Below the pieces are notes generated by a model that saw only the letters and a list, made by a program, of their open reading frames with translations, made no database searches and had not been told where the DNA came from. Positions 1 to 8,206 of a stretch of DNA of 45,891 nucleotides are shown here, piece by piece (positions within the stretch are counted from its first letter, which is position 1; the number at the start of each line of letters is the position of its first letter). The stretch spans positions 1 through 45,891 of the forward strand of contig JAWOFN010000061.1 in the NCBI GenBank assembly GCA_046497505.1, read 5' to 3'. This stretch comes from JAWOFN01 sp046497505 [NCBI: bacterium]. Lineage in GTDB: Bacteria; Blakebacterota; Blakebacteria; Blakebacterales. Made by a program: the position numbers and the translations under genes.

Positions 1-2
1 GC

Positions 3-650
3 CGGCGCCGCCGCATCGACGAGATGGTGCAGGTCTGTGGGCTGGGGGAAGTGATGAGCAAGGACGTCCGCGAGCTCTCCAAGGGATACCGGCAGCGGCT
101 GGGGCTGGCACAGGCGCTCATGCACGACCCCGACCTGGTCATCCTGGACGAGCCCACCGCGGGTCTCGACCCGAACCAGATCGTGGAGATCCGGAGCCTG
201 ATCCGGGAGATCGGCCGTGAGAAGACCCTGATCCTCTCCACCCACATCCTCCCCGAGGTCACCGCCACCTGCGACAGGGTCATCATCATCCACCGGGGAT
301 CCCTGGTGGCGGACGGGAGCCCGGACGAGCTGACGGGGAGCCTGCGGGGCAAACAGGCCCTGCGGGTGGGGTTCAGCCGGGAGGGCCTCGACCGGGACGC
401 CGCCAGCGCGGCCATCTCCTCGGTACCCGGTGTGAGCCGTGTCTCCGGTGCGGGCGAGGAGGCAGGAGTGGCCCTCTTCAGCGTCGAGTCCGAGAAGGGG
501 AGCGACCCCCGTGTGGAGATCTTCCGCATGGCCGCCGAGAAGGGGTGGCCCCTGGCGGAACTCCATATGGAGTCGGGATCCCTCGAAGAGATCTTCCGCC
601 AGCTCACCGTGGGCAGCGAGGCGCCCGCGGCCGGAGGAGGTGCCTCATGA
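3..650 (+). CDS. ABC transporter ATP-binding protein, GldA-like (5' partial)
   Basis: This is the C-terminal part of the ATPase of an ABC-2 type exporter; the reading frame is open to the window edge, so the true start and Walker A lie upstream. Visible motifs are an atypical signature, LSKGYRQRLGLAQAL, Walker B (LVILDEPTAGLDP) and the H-loop (LSTHILPEV), all intact apart from the altered signature. About 100 residues follow the ATPase core, as in the GldA/drug-exporter class. The TGA overlaps the ATG of the permease gene (ATGA), and GldG-like and DUF4340 genes follow, so it probably energises that complex. An internal ATG at 24 is not the true start. The exported substrate is unknown; GldA is named for gliding in Bacteroidetes, but this gene set is common in non-gliding bacteria. 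Confidence 0.9.
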   Translation, partial: RRRRIDEMVQVCGLGEVMSKDVRELSKGYRQRLGLAQALMHDPDLVILDEPTAGLDPNQIVEIRSLIREIGREKTLILSTHILPEVTATCDRVIIIHRGSLVADGSPDELTGSLRGKQALRVGFSREGLDRDAASAAISSVPGVSRVSGAGEEAGVALFSVESEKGSDPRVEIFRMAAEKGWPLAELHMESGSLEEIFRQLTVGSEAPAAGGGAS

Positions 651-1384
651 CCGACCATGTATACGCATTCTCCTCACGGGACAACGTGGGAGCGCTCTAC
701 CGCAAGGAGGTGAAGGCTTACTTCAACTCCCCGGCGGCCTACGTGGTCATGGCGGTCTTCCTGCTCATCGCCGGGTGGTTCTTCAGCAGCGACCTCTTCC
801 TGGTGGGACAGGCGAGCCTGAGGACCTTCTTCGAGGTGGGCCGACTCATCCTCATCTTCTTCGTACCGGCGATCACCATGCGCCTTCTGGCCGAGGAGCA
901 GGCCTCGGGGTCGCTGGAACTCCTGGTGACCTATCCGGTCACCGACGCGGAGATCGTGCTGGCCAAGTGGCTCTCGGCCATGACGCTGCTGGCCGTCACC
1001 CTCCTCTTCACCCTGGTCTACTACCTCACGGTGGTAATCCTGGGCAACCCGGACGAAGGGGCGGTAGCGGGAGGCTACCTGGGCCTGCTGCTCCTGGGAT
1101 CGGCCGCCTCGGCGGTGGGGCTGCTGGCCAGCAGCCTCACCCGGAACCAGGTCGTGGCCTTCGTGCTGGCGTGGGCGCTGCTCTTCGCCCTCTTCATGCT
1201 GAACAACGTCCTGGTGTTCCTTCCCTCGTGGGTCGCGGGGTTCATGGAGTACCTCTCCTTCGGCTACCACCTGGACAACCTGAGCAGGGGGGTACTCGAC
1301 TCCCGGGATGTGCTCTATTTCGTATCGCTGACGGTCATCGCACTGGCCTGGGCCGCCGATCGCCTGGCGGACCGGACATCGTGA
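647..1384 (+). CDS. ABC-2 type permease, GldF-like
   Basis: A 245-residue integral membrane permease partnering the upstream ATPase. I chose the ATG at 647, which overlaps the preceding TGA and follows GGAGGAGG with suitable spacing; the frame is open further upstream, but that stretch is the shadow of the ATPase gene. The sequence shows about six hydrophobic helices, beginning near residue 25, with the conserved segment RLLAEEQASGSLELLVTYPVT near residue 83 that is typical of GldF/ABC-2 permeases. A GldG-like gene begins 13 nt downstream. The family is confident; the substrate is unknown. Confidence 0.9.
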   Translation: MTDHVYAFSSRDNVGALYRKEVKAYFNSPAAYVVMAVFLLIAGWFFSSDLFLVGQASLRTFFEVGRLILIFFVPAITMRLLAEEQASGSLELLVTYPVTDAEIVLAKWLSAMTLLAVTLLFTLVYYLTVVILGNPDEGAVAGGYLGLLLLGSAASAVGLLASSLTRNQVVAFVLAWALLFALFMLNNVLVFLPSWVAGFMEYLSFGYHLDNLSRGVLDSRDVLYFVSLTVIALAWAADRLADRTS

Positions 1385-1397
1385 GGGGAGGGGCGAG

Positions 1398-3065
1398 ATG
1401 ACGTTCACAGGCAGCGAGAAGACAGCGAGGGCCCGGAGGACGCGGTGGATCAACCTGCTCCTGCTGGCCGGCATCCTGGTGGTCCTCAACTGGCTCGGTT
1501 CCAGCCTCTTCTTCCGCTGGGACATGACGGGGCGGGGCATCTACAGCCTCTCGGACGCCAGCAAGCAGACGGTGCGGGGCCTGGAGGACCGCCTCACCAT
1601 CAAAGCATACTTCAGCGAGGACCTCCCCGCGCAGTACGCGAGCAACGCACGGTTCGTCCGGGACAAGCTGGACGAATACAGGGCATACGGCGGGAACGAC
1701 GTCCACTACGAGTTCGTCGACCCGGCCAGCGAGGAGGAGCTCCGCGAGGAGGCCCAGCAGTACGGGATCCAGCCCGCCACGGTCCAGGTGGTGGAACAGG
1801 ACCGCATGGAGATGAAGCAGGTCTACATGGCCCTGGTCTTCCTCTACCAGGACCGGACCGAGACGATCCCCCTGGTCCAGTCCACAGCGGGGCTGGAGTA
1901 CGACATCACCACGGCGATCCGCAGGGTGAGCCGCGAGGACCTGCCGGTGGTGGGTTTCCTCCAGGGACACGGCATGCCGGCGCCCCGGGAGCAGCTCTCC
2001 CGGTGGGTGCAGGAGCTGGAACGGCACTACCAGGTGCGGGCGGTGGACGTGAGCGGCTATGAACTGGTCCCGCCGGACGTGGAGGTGCTCTTCATCATAG
2101 GGCCCACCTCCGGATTCGATGCGTGGGAGCGGTACGCCGTCGACCAGTTCATCCAGCGGGGGGGGAAGACGGCCTGGCTGCTGGACACCGTGGACGCGGA
2201 CCTCCAGCGTTCCCAGCAGGGGATGGCCCGTCCCCTGGACCTGGGCATGGACGCCTGGCTTGCCCACTACGGGATCCGGGTGAAGACCGCCCTGGTCATG
2301 GACGCCTCGAACCAGGACATCCAGGTCTCCCGGCAGCAGGGGATCTTCCGTGTCCAGAGCGTGGTCCCCTACCCCTTCTTCCCCGTCAGCCGATGGTTCG
2401 AGACCGAGAACCCCATGGTCAGGGACCTCCCCCAGGCGGCGTTCTACTATGTCAGCCCGGTGGACACGACCCTGGCCGTTCCCGACTCGGTGGCGGCGGC
2501 CCCGGACGACACCATCCACAGCTGGCCGGCCGACCCGCCCGAGGTGCGGGTCGAGCCGATCATCTACTCCTCCGAGCAGAGCGGCCTCCAGGAGGACTTC
2601 TTCTTCATCCAGCCCAACCCCAACCTGGGCCAGCGCGGCTTCGAGGGGGGGCCCTACGCCCTGGCCGCCACCGTGACCGGCTCCCTCTCCAGCGCCTTCG
2701 AGGCCGCTCCGGCGGTGCCGGACACGGTCACCCTCCCCACCTTCCGGAAGGGTCCTATACAGAGCCGGCTGGTGGTGGTGGGGGACGGCACCTTCCCGCG
2801 GGACGACTACCTGCAGGGCCCCAACGTGCAGCTGCTGCTGAACATGGTGGACTGGCTCTTCCAGGACGAGGCCCTCATCAGCATCCGTTCCAAGGAGGTG
2901 GACCACCGCCCCCTGGCGGAGGTGGGCGATGCCGCGAGGAACATCGTGAAGTGGCTGGACATCCTGCTGCCGCCGGCCCTGGCCATCCTGGCCGGCCTCT
3001 TCTGGTGGCGCTGGCGCAGGAAGCGCACGGCGGAACGCGTCCGGTCGGAAGGAGGTGAGGCGTGA
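1398..3065 (+). CDS. GldG-family ABC transporter auxiliary protein
   Basis: A 555-residue protein with an N-terminal membrane helix (about residues 16-36), a large extracytoplasmic GldG/ABC_transp_aux domain and a C-terminal helix (about 520-540) followed by an Arg-rich cytoplasmic tail. The early segment YSLSDASKQTVRGLEDRLTI and the later VVGFLQGHG are hallmarks of this family. It normally works with GldA/GldF-type subunits, and the gene order here fits. The ATG at 1398 follows a GGAGGGG ribosome site. Its TGA overlaps the next ATG (TGATG), indicating translational coupling. Role inferred: the periplasmic, substrate-engaging part of the exporter. Confidence 0.88.
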   Translation: MTFTGSEKTARARRTRWINLLLLAGILVVLNWLGSSLFFRWDMTGRGIYSLSDASKQTVRGLEDRLTIKAYFSEDLPAQYASNARFVRDKLDEYRAYGGNDVHYEFVDPASEEELREEAQQYGIQPATVQVVEQDRMEMKQVYMALVFLYQDRTETIPLVQSTAGLEYDITTAIRRVSREDLPVVGFLQGHGMPAPREQLSRWVQELERHYQVRAVDVSGYELVPPDVEVLFIIGPTSGFDAWERYAVDQFIQRGGKTAWLLDTVDADLQRSQQGMARPLDLGMDAWLAHYGIRVKTALVMDASNQDIQVSRQQGIFRVQSVVPYPFFPVSRWFETENPMVRDLPQAAFYYVSPVDTTLAVPDSVAAAPDDTIHSWPADPPEVRVEPIIYSSEQSGLQEDFFFIQPNPNLGQRGFEGGPYALAATVTGSLSSAFEAAPAVPDTVTLPTFRKGPIQSRLVVVGDGTFPRDDYLQGPNVQLLLNMVDWLFQDEALISIRSKEVDHRPLAEVGDAARNIVKWLDILLPPALAILAGLFWWRWRRKRTAERVRSEGGEA

Positions 3066-4033
3066 TGGCACGCAGTACGCGCAACCTGTTCATCGCCTTC
3101 GTCGCGCTCCTGGCCTTCGCCCTGGTGTGGAAGTCCGCCGAGCGCCGGGGGACGATGAGCCGGACCGAGCGGTTCGCAGAAGTGGACACCTCGGAGGTGA
3201 CCCGCATCGAACTCCGGGGCAGGGGGAACGACGTGACCCTGGTCCGGAGGGGCGGACGCTGGATGCTCGCCGAGCCGGCCTCCTACCCGGCGAACGAGGC
3301 CAGCGTGGAGGACCTGCTGGAGAGGGCCGCCGACCTCCAGGTGGTGAACCTGGTCTCCAGCAACCCGGAGAACCACGACCTCTACGAGGTGGGCCCTGAC
3401 ACCGGATCCCTGGTGCGGCTCCTGGGAGGAGAGGAGGGGGACGAACGGCTCCTCGCCTTCTACGTGGGCAAGCTCACCAGCGACTTCAGCCACACCTACG
3501 TACGGCGGTTCGGGAGCGACGACGTCTACACAGCCGGCGGTCTGCTCCAGGGCACCTTCGACAAGACGGCCAGCGCCTGGCGGGACAAGACCATCTTCAG
3601 CGCCGAACCCGCTTCGGTCCAGCGCGTGGAACTCACCTCCCCCGGCCTCTCCTGGACCCTCCTCCGACAGGACGTTCCCGGAGCCCTCGAGAGCGCCGCC
3701 TGGACCCTCCGGATGGACGGGGAGGCCGTCGCGGCGGACTCCACCCGCGCGGCGAGTCTGGTCCGCAGCCTGGCAACCCTCAAGGCGGCGGACTTCGCCG
3801 GCGAGGGGGAGAGGACGTCCGGGAGCTGGGAGGCCCCCGACATCCGGATGTCCTTCACCACCTCGGACGGCATCACCCGTGCCTTCCGCGGTATCCTCCC
3901 CGACGAGGAGGCCAGCCGGTACCGGGTCAGGAAGGATGGGCAGGAGACGGTCTTCCTGGTCTACAAGAGCACCATCGACTCGCTGAAACGGGACCGGGAT
4001 GCCCTGATGTCCCGAGAGGAGGGGGATCGGTAG
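3065..4033 (+). CDS. DUF4340 domain-containing protein
   Basis: A 322-residue protein with one N-terminal membrane anchor (about residues 6-22) and a long extracytoplasmic region. Genes of this DUF4340 type almost always follow gldG-like genes, as here, so it is probably the fourth component of the same exporter. The ATG at 3065 overlaps the gldG stop (TGATG) and lies 8 nt after GGAGGT; a GTG one codon earlier is possible but less likely. The segment DEEASRYRVRKDGQETVFLV near the C-terminus matches the family's repeated beta-strand style. No catalytic motif is visible. It closes the operon; a 33-nt gap separates it from the methyltransferase. Confidence 0.8.
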   Translation: MARSTRNLFIAFVALLAFALVWKSAERRGTMSRTERFAEVDTSEVTRIELRGRGNDVTLVRRGGRWMLAEPASYPANEASVEDLLERAADLQVVNLVSSNPENHDLYEVGPDTGSLVRLLGGEEGDERLLAFYVGKLTSDFSHTYVRRFGSDDVYTAGGLLQGTFDKTASAWRDKTIFSAEPASVQRVELTSPGLSWTLLRQDVPGALESAAWTLRMDGEAVAADSTRAASLVRSLATLKAADFAGEGERTSGSWEAPDIRMSFTTSDGITRAFRGILPDEEASRYRVRKDGQETVFLVYKSTIDSLKRDRDALMSREEGDR

Positions 4034-4066
4034 CCCCCCATCACACGAATCGGGAACGAGGCAGGT

Positions 4067-4849
4067 GTGGACGACCCCATGGAGGAGCAGGCATTCGACG
4101 CGGAGAACGGCTATCGCAACGAGGTCTGCCCCGCCTGCCTCTCCCCCCAGACCCGACGTCACCTGGAGATGGACGGGTACGTCATCGACCGGTGCGGGGA
4201 GTGCGGTCATGCCTTCGTGCGTGACGTGCCCTCCGACCGGGAACTCTTCCTCTTCTATCGGGGTGCCTACCAGGAGGAGGGGGGGTTCCAGCCGAAACTC
4301 CGCTGGCACCGCAAGCTGAAGTACGGTGTGGGGGCCGCTCTCATCCGCCTCCTTTTCCTGGGCAGGGGGGATGTCCGGCTCCTGGACATCGGCTGTTCCC
4401 AGGGGGACCTGCTGGAGTTCTTCAAGGGTGACGAGAAGTTCGAGGCGAAAGGCCTGGACCTCGCGGAGGGTCCGGTGGCATGGGCCCGCTCACAGGGACT
4501 GGACGTCTCCCAGGGCGACCTTGAGGGGATGGAGTACTCTGAGGGCCGTTTCGACATGGTGGTGGCGGCCCACACGGTCGAGCACATGCAGGACCCGGCA
4601 CGGACCCTGGCCGAGGTACACCGGGTGCTGGCGCCGGGGGGCTGCTTCTTCGCCGTCTGCCCCTGCCTCTCCCACGTCAAGGCCCGTCTGGCGGGGGAGG
4701 AGTGGAAGTACTGGGGGCCTCCGGGGCACCTCAACTACTTCACCAGCACCTCCTTCCGCAGGCTCCTTTCCCGGCTGGGGTTCCGGGTGCTTTTCTCCTC
4801 CTGCCTGGGCAACCAGGCCCACGTCCGGGTCCTGGCCCGGAAGATCTGA
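4067..4849 (+). CDS. Class I SAM-dependent methyltransferase with N-terminal zinc-ribbon
   Basis: A 260-residue enzyme. The N-terminus has two cysteine pairs (CPACL near residue 18 and CGECGH near residue 42) that resemble a zinc ribbon found ahead of Methyltransf_23-type domains. SAM-binding motif I is LLDIGCSQGDLLEF (about residues 104-117), with the acidic motif in KGLDLAEGP and a motif-IV-like DMVVAAHTVEHM. The C-terminal region (WGPPGHLNYF) is typical of methyltransferases acting on sugars, polyketides or quinones; the substrate is not evident. The start is uncertain: GTG 4067 or ATG 4079, both with weak ribosome sites. Confidence 0.8.
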   Translation: MDDPMEEQAFDAENGYRNEVCPACLSPQTRRHLEMDGYVIDRCGECGHAFVRDVPSDRELFLFYRGAYQEEGGFQPKLRWHRKLKYGVGAALIRLLFLGRGDVRLLDIGCSQGDLLEFFKGDEKFEAKGLDLAEGPVAWARSQGLDVSQGDLEGMEYSEGRFDMVVAAHTVEHMQDPARTLAEVHRVLAPGGCFFAVCPCLSHVKARLAGEEWKYWGPPGHLNYFTSTSFRRLLSRLGFRVLFSSCLGNQAHVRVLARKI

Positions 4850-5195
4850 TTCGCCCCGCCGGAAACTGGAGAAGACCTCTCTGGGCACCATCGAGTACGT
4901 CCCGTGGCGGCATTTCGACGAGACGGTCGAGGCCGTCGAGCACCTGGAGGGGGAGGGGATACCGGTCTGGGCGGCGGAGACCACCACGGCCAGCATCTCC
5001 TGCGACGAGGCGGAGCATCCCCGGCCGGTGGCGATCGTCTTCGGGAACGAGGCGCTGGGGGTGAGCGAAGAGGTGCTGGCCCGGTGCGAGAGGCTGGTGC
5101 AGATCCCCACCCACGGGTACAAGGACTCGGTGAACGTCGCCACCGCGGCGGCGGTCATTGGCTGCCGCGTACTCAGCCGGACGGGGTTCGGCTGA
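4850..5195 (+). pseudogene. SpoU/TrmH-family RNA 2'-O-methyltransferase, N-terminally truncated remnant
   Basis: Directly after the methyltransferase stop, one frame encodes the C-terminal two thirds of a SpoU/TrmH protein: KTSLGTIEYVPW, then motif 2 (VAIVFGNEALGVS) and motif 3 (IPTHGYKDSVNVATAAAVIG), ending in TGA. Motif 1 (the N-x-G-x-x-R segment) and everything before it are absent. No ATG, GTG or TTG with a ribosome site precedes the homologous part in frame. The remnant also overlaps the convergent glycosyltransferase by 23 nt. The likely explanation is deletion of the 5' part, or a local assembly collapse; translation from a non-standard start cannot be excluded. The coordinates cover the recognisable fragment. 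Confidence 0.7.
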
Positions 5196-6381
5196 TCCCT
5201 TCCACCACCCGCCGAGCCACCTCCAGGGCGGCCTCGGGACGGGCGGCCCTCCGGCACGCCTCCTTCATCCTCCGCATCCGGTCGGTGTTGTAGACCAGAT
5301 GCTCGATGCGCCGGGCCATGCCGGCGAACTGGGTGACCCGGCTGGCCGCCCCCGCCTCCAGCAGGGTCTGGGCGTTCCGCTCCTCCTGTCCCTTGTACGG
5401 CTTGAAGATGATCATGGGGGCCTGCCGGGCCAGGCACTCGGTCGTGGTCAGCCCCCCCGCCTTGCCGATGACCAGGTCGGCGGACGCGAACACATCCCCG
5501 ATGTAGTCGATGATCCCCAGGTTCTGGAGGCGCATGGTGGGATGGTCCCGGTAGCGTCCCACGGCACGGTGGACCCGCCTGCGCTCTTTGCCCACGATGG
5601 CCAGCACGTCCAGGGGACGCTCCACCCGGGTCAGTTCCTTGAGCATCCGCACCAGGATCCGGCTGTCCTTCGCCCCGCTCATGAGGACGACGCAGGGCAC
5701 CCCCTCCCGCAGTCCCAGACGTCCGCGCAGGCCCTCCACGTCCGGGGACCGGCGGAACTCCCGCCGTATGGGGATGCCGGTGAGGGCCACCTGGTCGGGC
5801 CGGAGGCCGATCATGCCGGCCACATCGCCGAACTCGTCCCTCTCCCGCTCCGCGGGGACGCAGTAGAGGTCGTGGTGGGGCTGCATCCATATCCTGTGGC
5901 TGGCATAGTCGGTGAGGAGCACGCCGCTCCAGCACCCCAGCGAGCCTCTCCGTTTCAGGTCGCTCACCACCGCCGCGCACATGAAGTGGGTACTCACCGT
6001 CGCGGCGGGGCGGGTCCGGACCAGGTAGTGGGAGAAGCGGCGTGCCACCCGGCCCCGGAACCATCGGGTGAAGGGACCGTCCCCCCGGTAGCGGGTCAGG
6101 TCCTCCCCCAGCTCATAGGCCCAGTCCCAGAGATGGGGCAGGGTGCGGACCCACCAGAGATAGCCGTCACCGTAGGCCCGGGAGAACCAGCGGGGGGTGA
6201 AGTCGAGCAGGTCGACGGTCTCCACCGGCCCCTCCCAGCCCGCCTCGGGGAGTGCCTCGGCGATGGCGTGAGCGGCCGCACGGTGGCCGCCCCCCGCGGA
6301 GGCGTATGGGACCACGATGGGGGCGTTCCGGTCCAAGGGGCTCCTCGCTGCTCTGCCCTCCCGGATGGGAGAGGCACACAT
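5173..6381 (-). CDS. MGDG synthase / diacylglycerol glycosyltransferase-like protein (GT28)
   Basis: A 402-residue glycosyltransferase of the MurG-like GT28 family. The N-terminal motif VPYASAGGGHRAAAHAIAEAL (about residues 23-43) is the MGDG-synthase acceptor-domain signature, and VIGKAGGLTTTECLARQAPM with FKPYKGQEERNAQTL near residues 305-345 is the C-terminal nucleotide-sugar and GQE-x-x-N motif. The enzyme should transfer a sugar from a UDP donor to diacylglycerol, or a similar lipid, at the inner membrane; the sugar and acceptor are not determined. The ATG at 6381 has no strong ribosome site. The gene is divergent from the TetR operon and its 3' end overlaps the TrmH remnant. Confidence 0.85.
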   Translation of the reverse strand: MCASPIREGRAARSPLDRNAPIVVPYASAGGGHRAAAHAIAEALPEAGWEGPVETVDLLDFTPRWFSRAYGDGYLWWVRTLPHLWDWAYELGEDLTRYRGDGPFTRWFRGRVARRFSHYLVRTRPAATVSTHFMCAAVVSDLKRRGSLGCWSGVLLTDYASHRIWMQPHHDLYCVPAERERDEFGDVAGMIGLRPDQVALTGIPIRREFRRSPDVEGLRGRLGLREGVPCVVLMSGAKDSRILVRMLKELTRVERPLDVLAIVGKERRRVHRAVGRYRDHPTMRLQNLGIIDYIGDVFASADLVIGKAGGLTTTECLARQAPMIIFKPYKGQEERNAQTLLEAGAASRVTQFAGMARRIEHLVYNTDRMRRMKEACRRAARPEAALEVARRVVEGISRTPSG

Positions 6382-6500
6382 CTGCCCATACTCATCCGAA
6401 AGGTACGGAAGGGTCCCGACCGGTATCCACCGGCGGGGATGGTCGGAGTGAACATCATGGGCCGTGGAGGCCCCTCCGGTCCAGCGCGGGTCGAAACCCC

Positions 6501-6529
6501 TTGCCTTTCCCCGCGGCGTTAACTAACCA
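6501..6529 (+). promoter_or_regulatory. Possible promoter of the TetR-efflux operon
   Basis: TTGCCT (6501-6506) and TAACCA (6524-6529) are separated by 17 bp. The -10 match is weak, but the spacing is ideal and the -10 lies inside the palindrome described next, as expected for an autorepressed TetR gene. Confidence 0.35.
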
Positions 6530-6535
6530 GTTAGT
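6522..6535. promoter_or_regulatory. Palindromic operator, probably for the TetR regulator
   Basis: ACTAAC-CA-GTTAGT is a perfect 6-bp inverted repeat with a 2-bp spacer, an A/T-rich island in very GC-rich sequence. It lies 25 bp before the tetR ATG and overlaps the possible -10. TetR-family proteins usually bind such short palindromes in their own promoter, so autoregulation and control of the whole efflux operon are likely. Confidence 0.7.
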
Positions 6536-6560
6536 CATCACCCTGGCGAAGGGGAGGAGC

Positions 6561-7259
6561 ATGCCGGCAGGAGGAGCGTCACCGAAGTCCGGGACCGCCG
6601 GCGGGGAAGGGTCCGGCAGGGGGGCCGGAGGGGAGCGTGACAGCCGGCGGCGGATCCTGGACGCCGCGGCGGCCCAGTTCGGCAGGAACGGATTCGGCGG
6701 GGCCCGGACCCAGGCCATCGCCGACGAGGCCGGGGTGAACAAGGCCATGCTCTACTACCATTTCCAGGACAAGGAGGCGCTCTACGCGGCCGCCCTGGAG
6801 GATCAGTTCAAGGCGGCGGTGCGGCGCATCCTGCCCCGCTTCCTGGAGGAGGGACCCGGAGCCGCGGAGCGCCTGCTGGGGGTGATCCGGGGATACGGGG
6901 CGTTCTTCGCCTCCCACCCCCACATGCGGAACATGATGCTGCGGGAGATCGCGGACGGTGGGGAGCGTTTCCGGGAGGTCTTCGAAGCCGTGAAGGAGGA
7001 TGTTCCCGGATTCGGCCCCGACCTGCTGCGGGAGCGGATCGAAGCACTCATGGCCCGGGGTGACCTCCGGCGGCAGGATCCCGAGCAGGTCCTCCTGCAC
7101 CTCATCTCCCTCGCCATCTTCCCCCACCTGGCCCGTCCCATACTGCGGGTGCTGTGGGACTTCGACGACGAGGCGCTGGAAGGACTCATGGAGGAACGTC
7201 CCGGGGCCATCCTGGAACTCTTCCGGCACGGACTGCTCAACGGGGAGGAGGGGGCATGA
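6561..7259 (+). CDS. TetR/AcrR family transcriptional regulator
   Basis: A 232-residue regulator. The DNA-binding helix-turn-helix is RTQAIADEAGVNKAMLYYHF (about residues 51-70), preceded by RRRILDAAAAQFGRNGF; the rest is the variable ligand-binding domain. The N-terminal 30 residues are a Gly/Ser-rich tail. The ATG at 6561 follows GGGGAGGAG; the longer open frame upstream is non-coding. The stop overlaps the next ATG (ATGA). Its place at the head of an HlyD-ABC-ABC-permease-permease operon mirrors CecR (YbiH) with ybhGFSR in E. coli, so it probably represses the efflux genes and responds to an exported compound. Confidence 0.9.
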   Translation: MPAGGASPKSGTAGGEGSGRGAGGERDSRRRILDAAAAQFGRNGFGGARTQAIADEAGVNKAMLYYHFQDKEALYAAALEDQFKAAVRRILPRFLEEGPGAAERLLGVIRGYGAFFASHPHMRNMMLREIADGGERFREVFEAVKEDVPGFGPDLLRERIEALMARGDLRRQDPEQVLLHLISLAIFPHLARPILRVLWDFDDEALEGLMEERPGAILELFRHGLLNGEEGA

Positions 7260-8206
7260 AGCTCCTGCGCGCGGACCTGTTCATCGCGGTGCTGTTCCTC
7301 GCTTCCGGGACGTTGCTGCTCTCGGGATGCGGGGAGGCGGAGGAGCCTCCCCTGTGGGGCACGGGCATGCTGGAAGCGGAGGACCTCACCCTGGCATCCA
7401 CGGTGGGGGGGCGCCTGCTCGCCCGTCCCCACGAGGAGGGAGACCGGGTCCGGGAGGGAGCCGTGGCGGCGTGGATCGACTCGATCCCCTTCACCGAGCA
7501 GCGGGAGATGGCCCGGGTGGGTCTGCAGTCCCTTGCGGTCCAGCGCCGGCAGGCCGAGACGAAGCTGGCCTCGGCCCGCGAGCAGCTGGAGCAGGCGGTG
7601 CGTGCCCGGGACCGCCTCCGTGCCCTGAGGGAGGAGGACGCGGTGCCCCAGGCCCAGCTCGACGAAGCGGAGACAGCAGCCACGCTGGCGCGGCAGCAGG
7701 TCCGGGCGGCGGAACTGGCCTTCGAGTCGATCCAGGTCTCCGAGTGCCGGACCCGCCTCCGCATCGCCAGCCTGGACCGGCAGATCCGGGACTGCCGGGT
7801 CCTGGTCCCCCGGAGCGGCACCGTCCTCACCGTCTATATGGAGCCGGGGGAGGTGGCTTCCCCCGGCCGGGCCATCCTGCGGTTGGCCGACCTCGATGAA
7901 CTCTTCGTCCGGGTGTACGTCTCCGCCGACCGGATGGGGCGGGTGCGTCTGGGAGGGGAAGCGGGCGTGCGGGCGGACGCCTACCCCGACACCCTCTTCC
8001 CGGGGCGGGTGGCCCACATCGCCGAGGAGGCGGAGTTCACCCCGAAGAACGTCCAGACCGCCGAGGCCCGGGCGGACCTGGTGTACGCGGTGAAGGTGAG
8101 CGTGCCCAATCCCGGGGGGCTGCTCAAGATCGGGCTCCCGGTGGAGGTCTGGCTCCCCGATGTGTCCGGAACCCGGGAGGGGGGCGGGGAGATGCCCTCA
8201 CCGTGA
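7256..8206 (+). CDS. HlyD/YbhG-like membrane fusion lipoprotein
   Basis: A 316-residue periplasmic adaptor. The N-terminal signal ends in a lipobox (LLLSGC, Cys about residue 24), so it is probably a lipoprotein. It has a biotinyl-lipoyl-like first half (TLASTVGGRLLARPHEEGDRV), a long alpha-helical coiled coil (about residues 80-175, rich in Gln, Arg and Ala), the second lipoyl half (VLVPRSGTVLTVYMEPGEV) and a beta-barrel domain. It should connect the two ATPases and two permeases downstream to an outer-membrane exit. The stop overlaps the next GTG start (GTGA). Confidence 0.88.
   Translation: MKLLRADLFIAVLFLASGTLLLSGCGEAEEPPLWGTGMLEAEDLTLASTVGGRLLARPHEEGDRVREGAVAAWIDSIPFTEQREMARVGLQSLAVQRRQAETKLASAREQLEQAVRARDRLRALREEDAVPQAQLDEAETAATLARQQVRAAELAFESIQVSECRTRLRIASLDRQIRDCRVLVPRSGTVLTVYMEPGEVASPGRAILRLADLDELFVRVYVSADRMGRVRLGGEAGVRADAYPDTLFPGRVAHIAEEAEFTPKNVQTAEARADLVYAVKVSVPNPGGLLKIGLPVEVWLPDVSGTREGGGEMPSP

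Noticed and set aside
2807-4309. Long minus-strand open frame across gldG and DUF4340
   Set aside because: Shadow of conserved plus-strand genes; no recognisable protein.
4490-6064. A 524-codon minus-strand open frame across the methyltransferase and glycosyltransferase
   Set aside because: It overlaps conserved genes in other frames and reads as Pro/Arg/Gly-rich shadow translation, an effect of high G+C.
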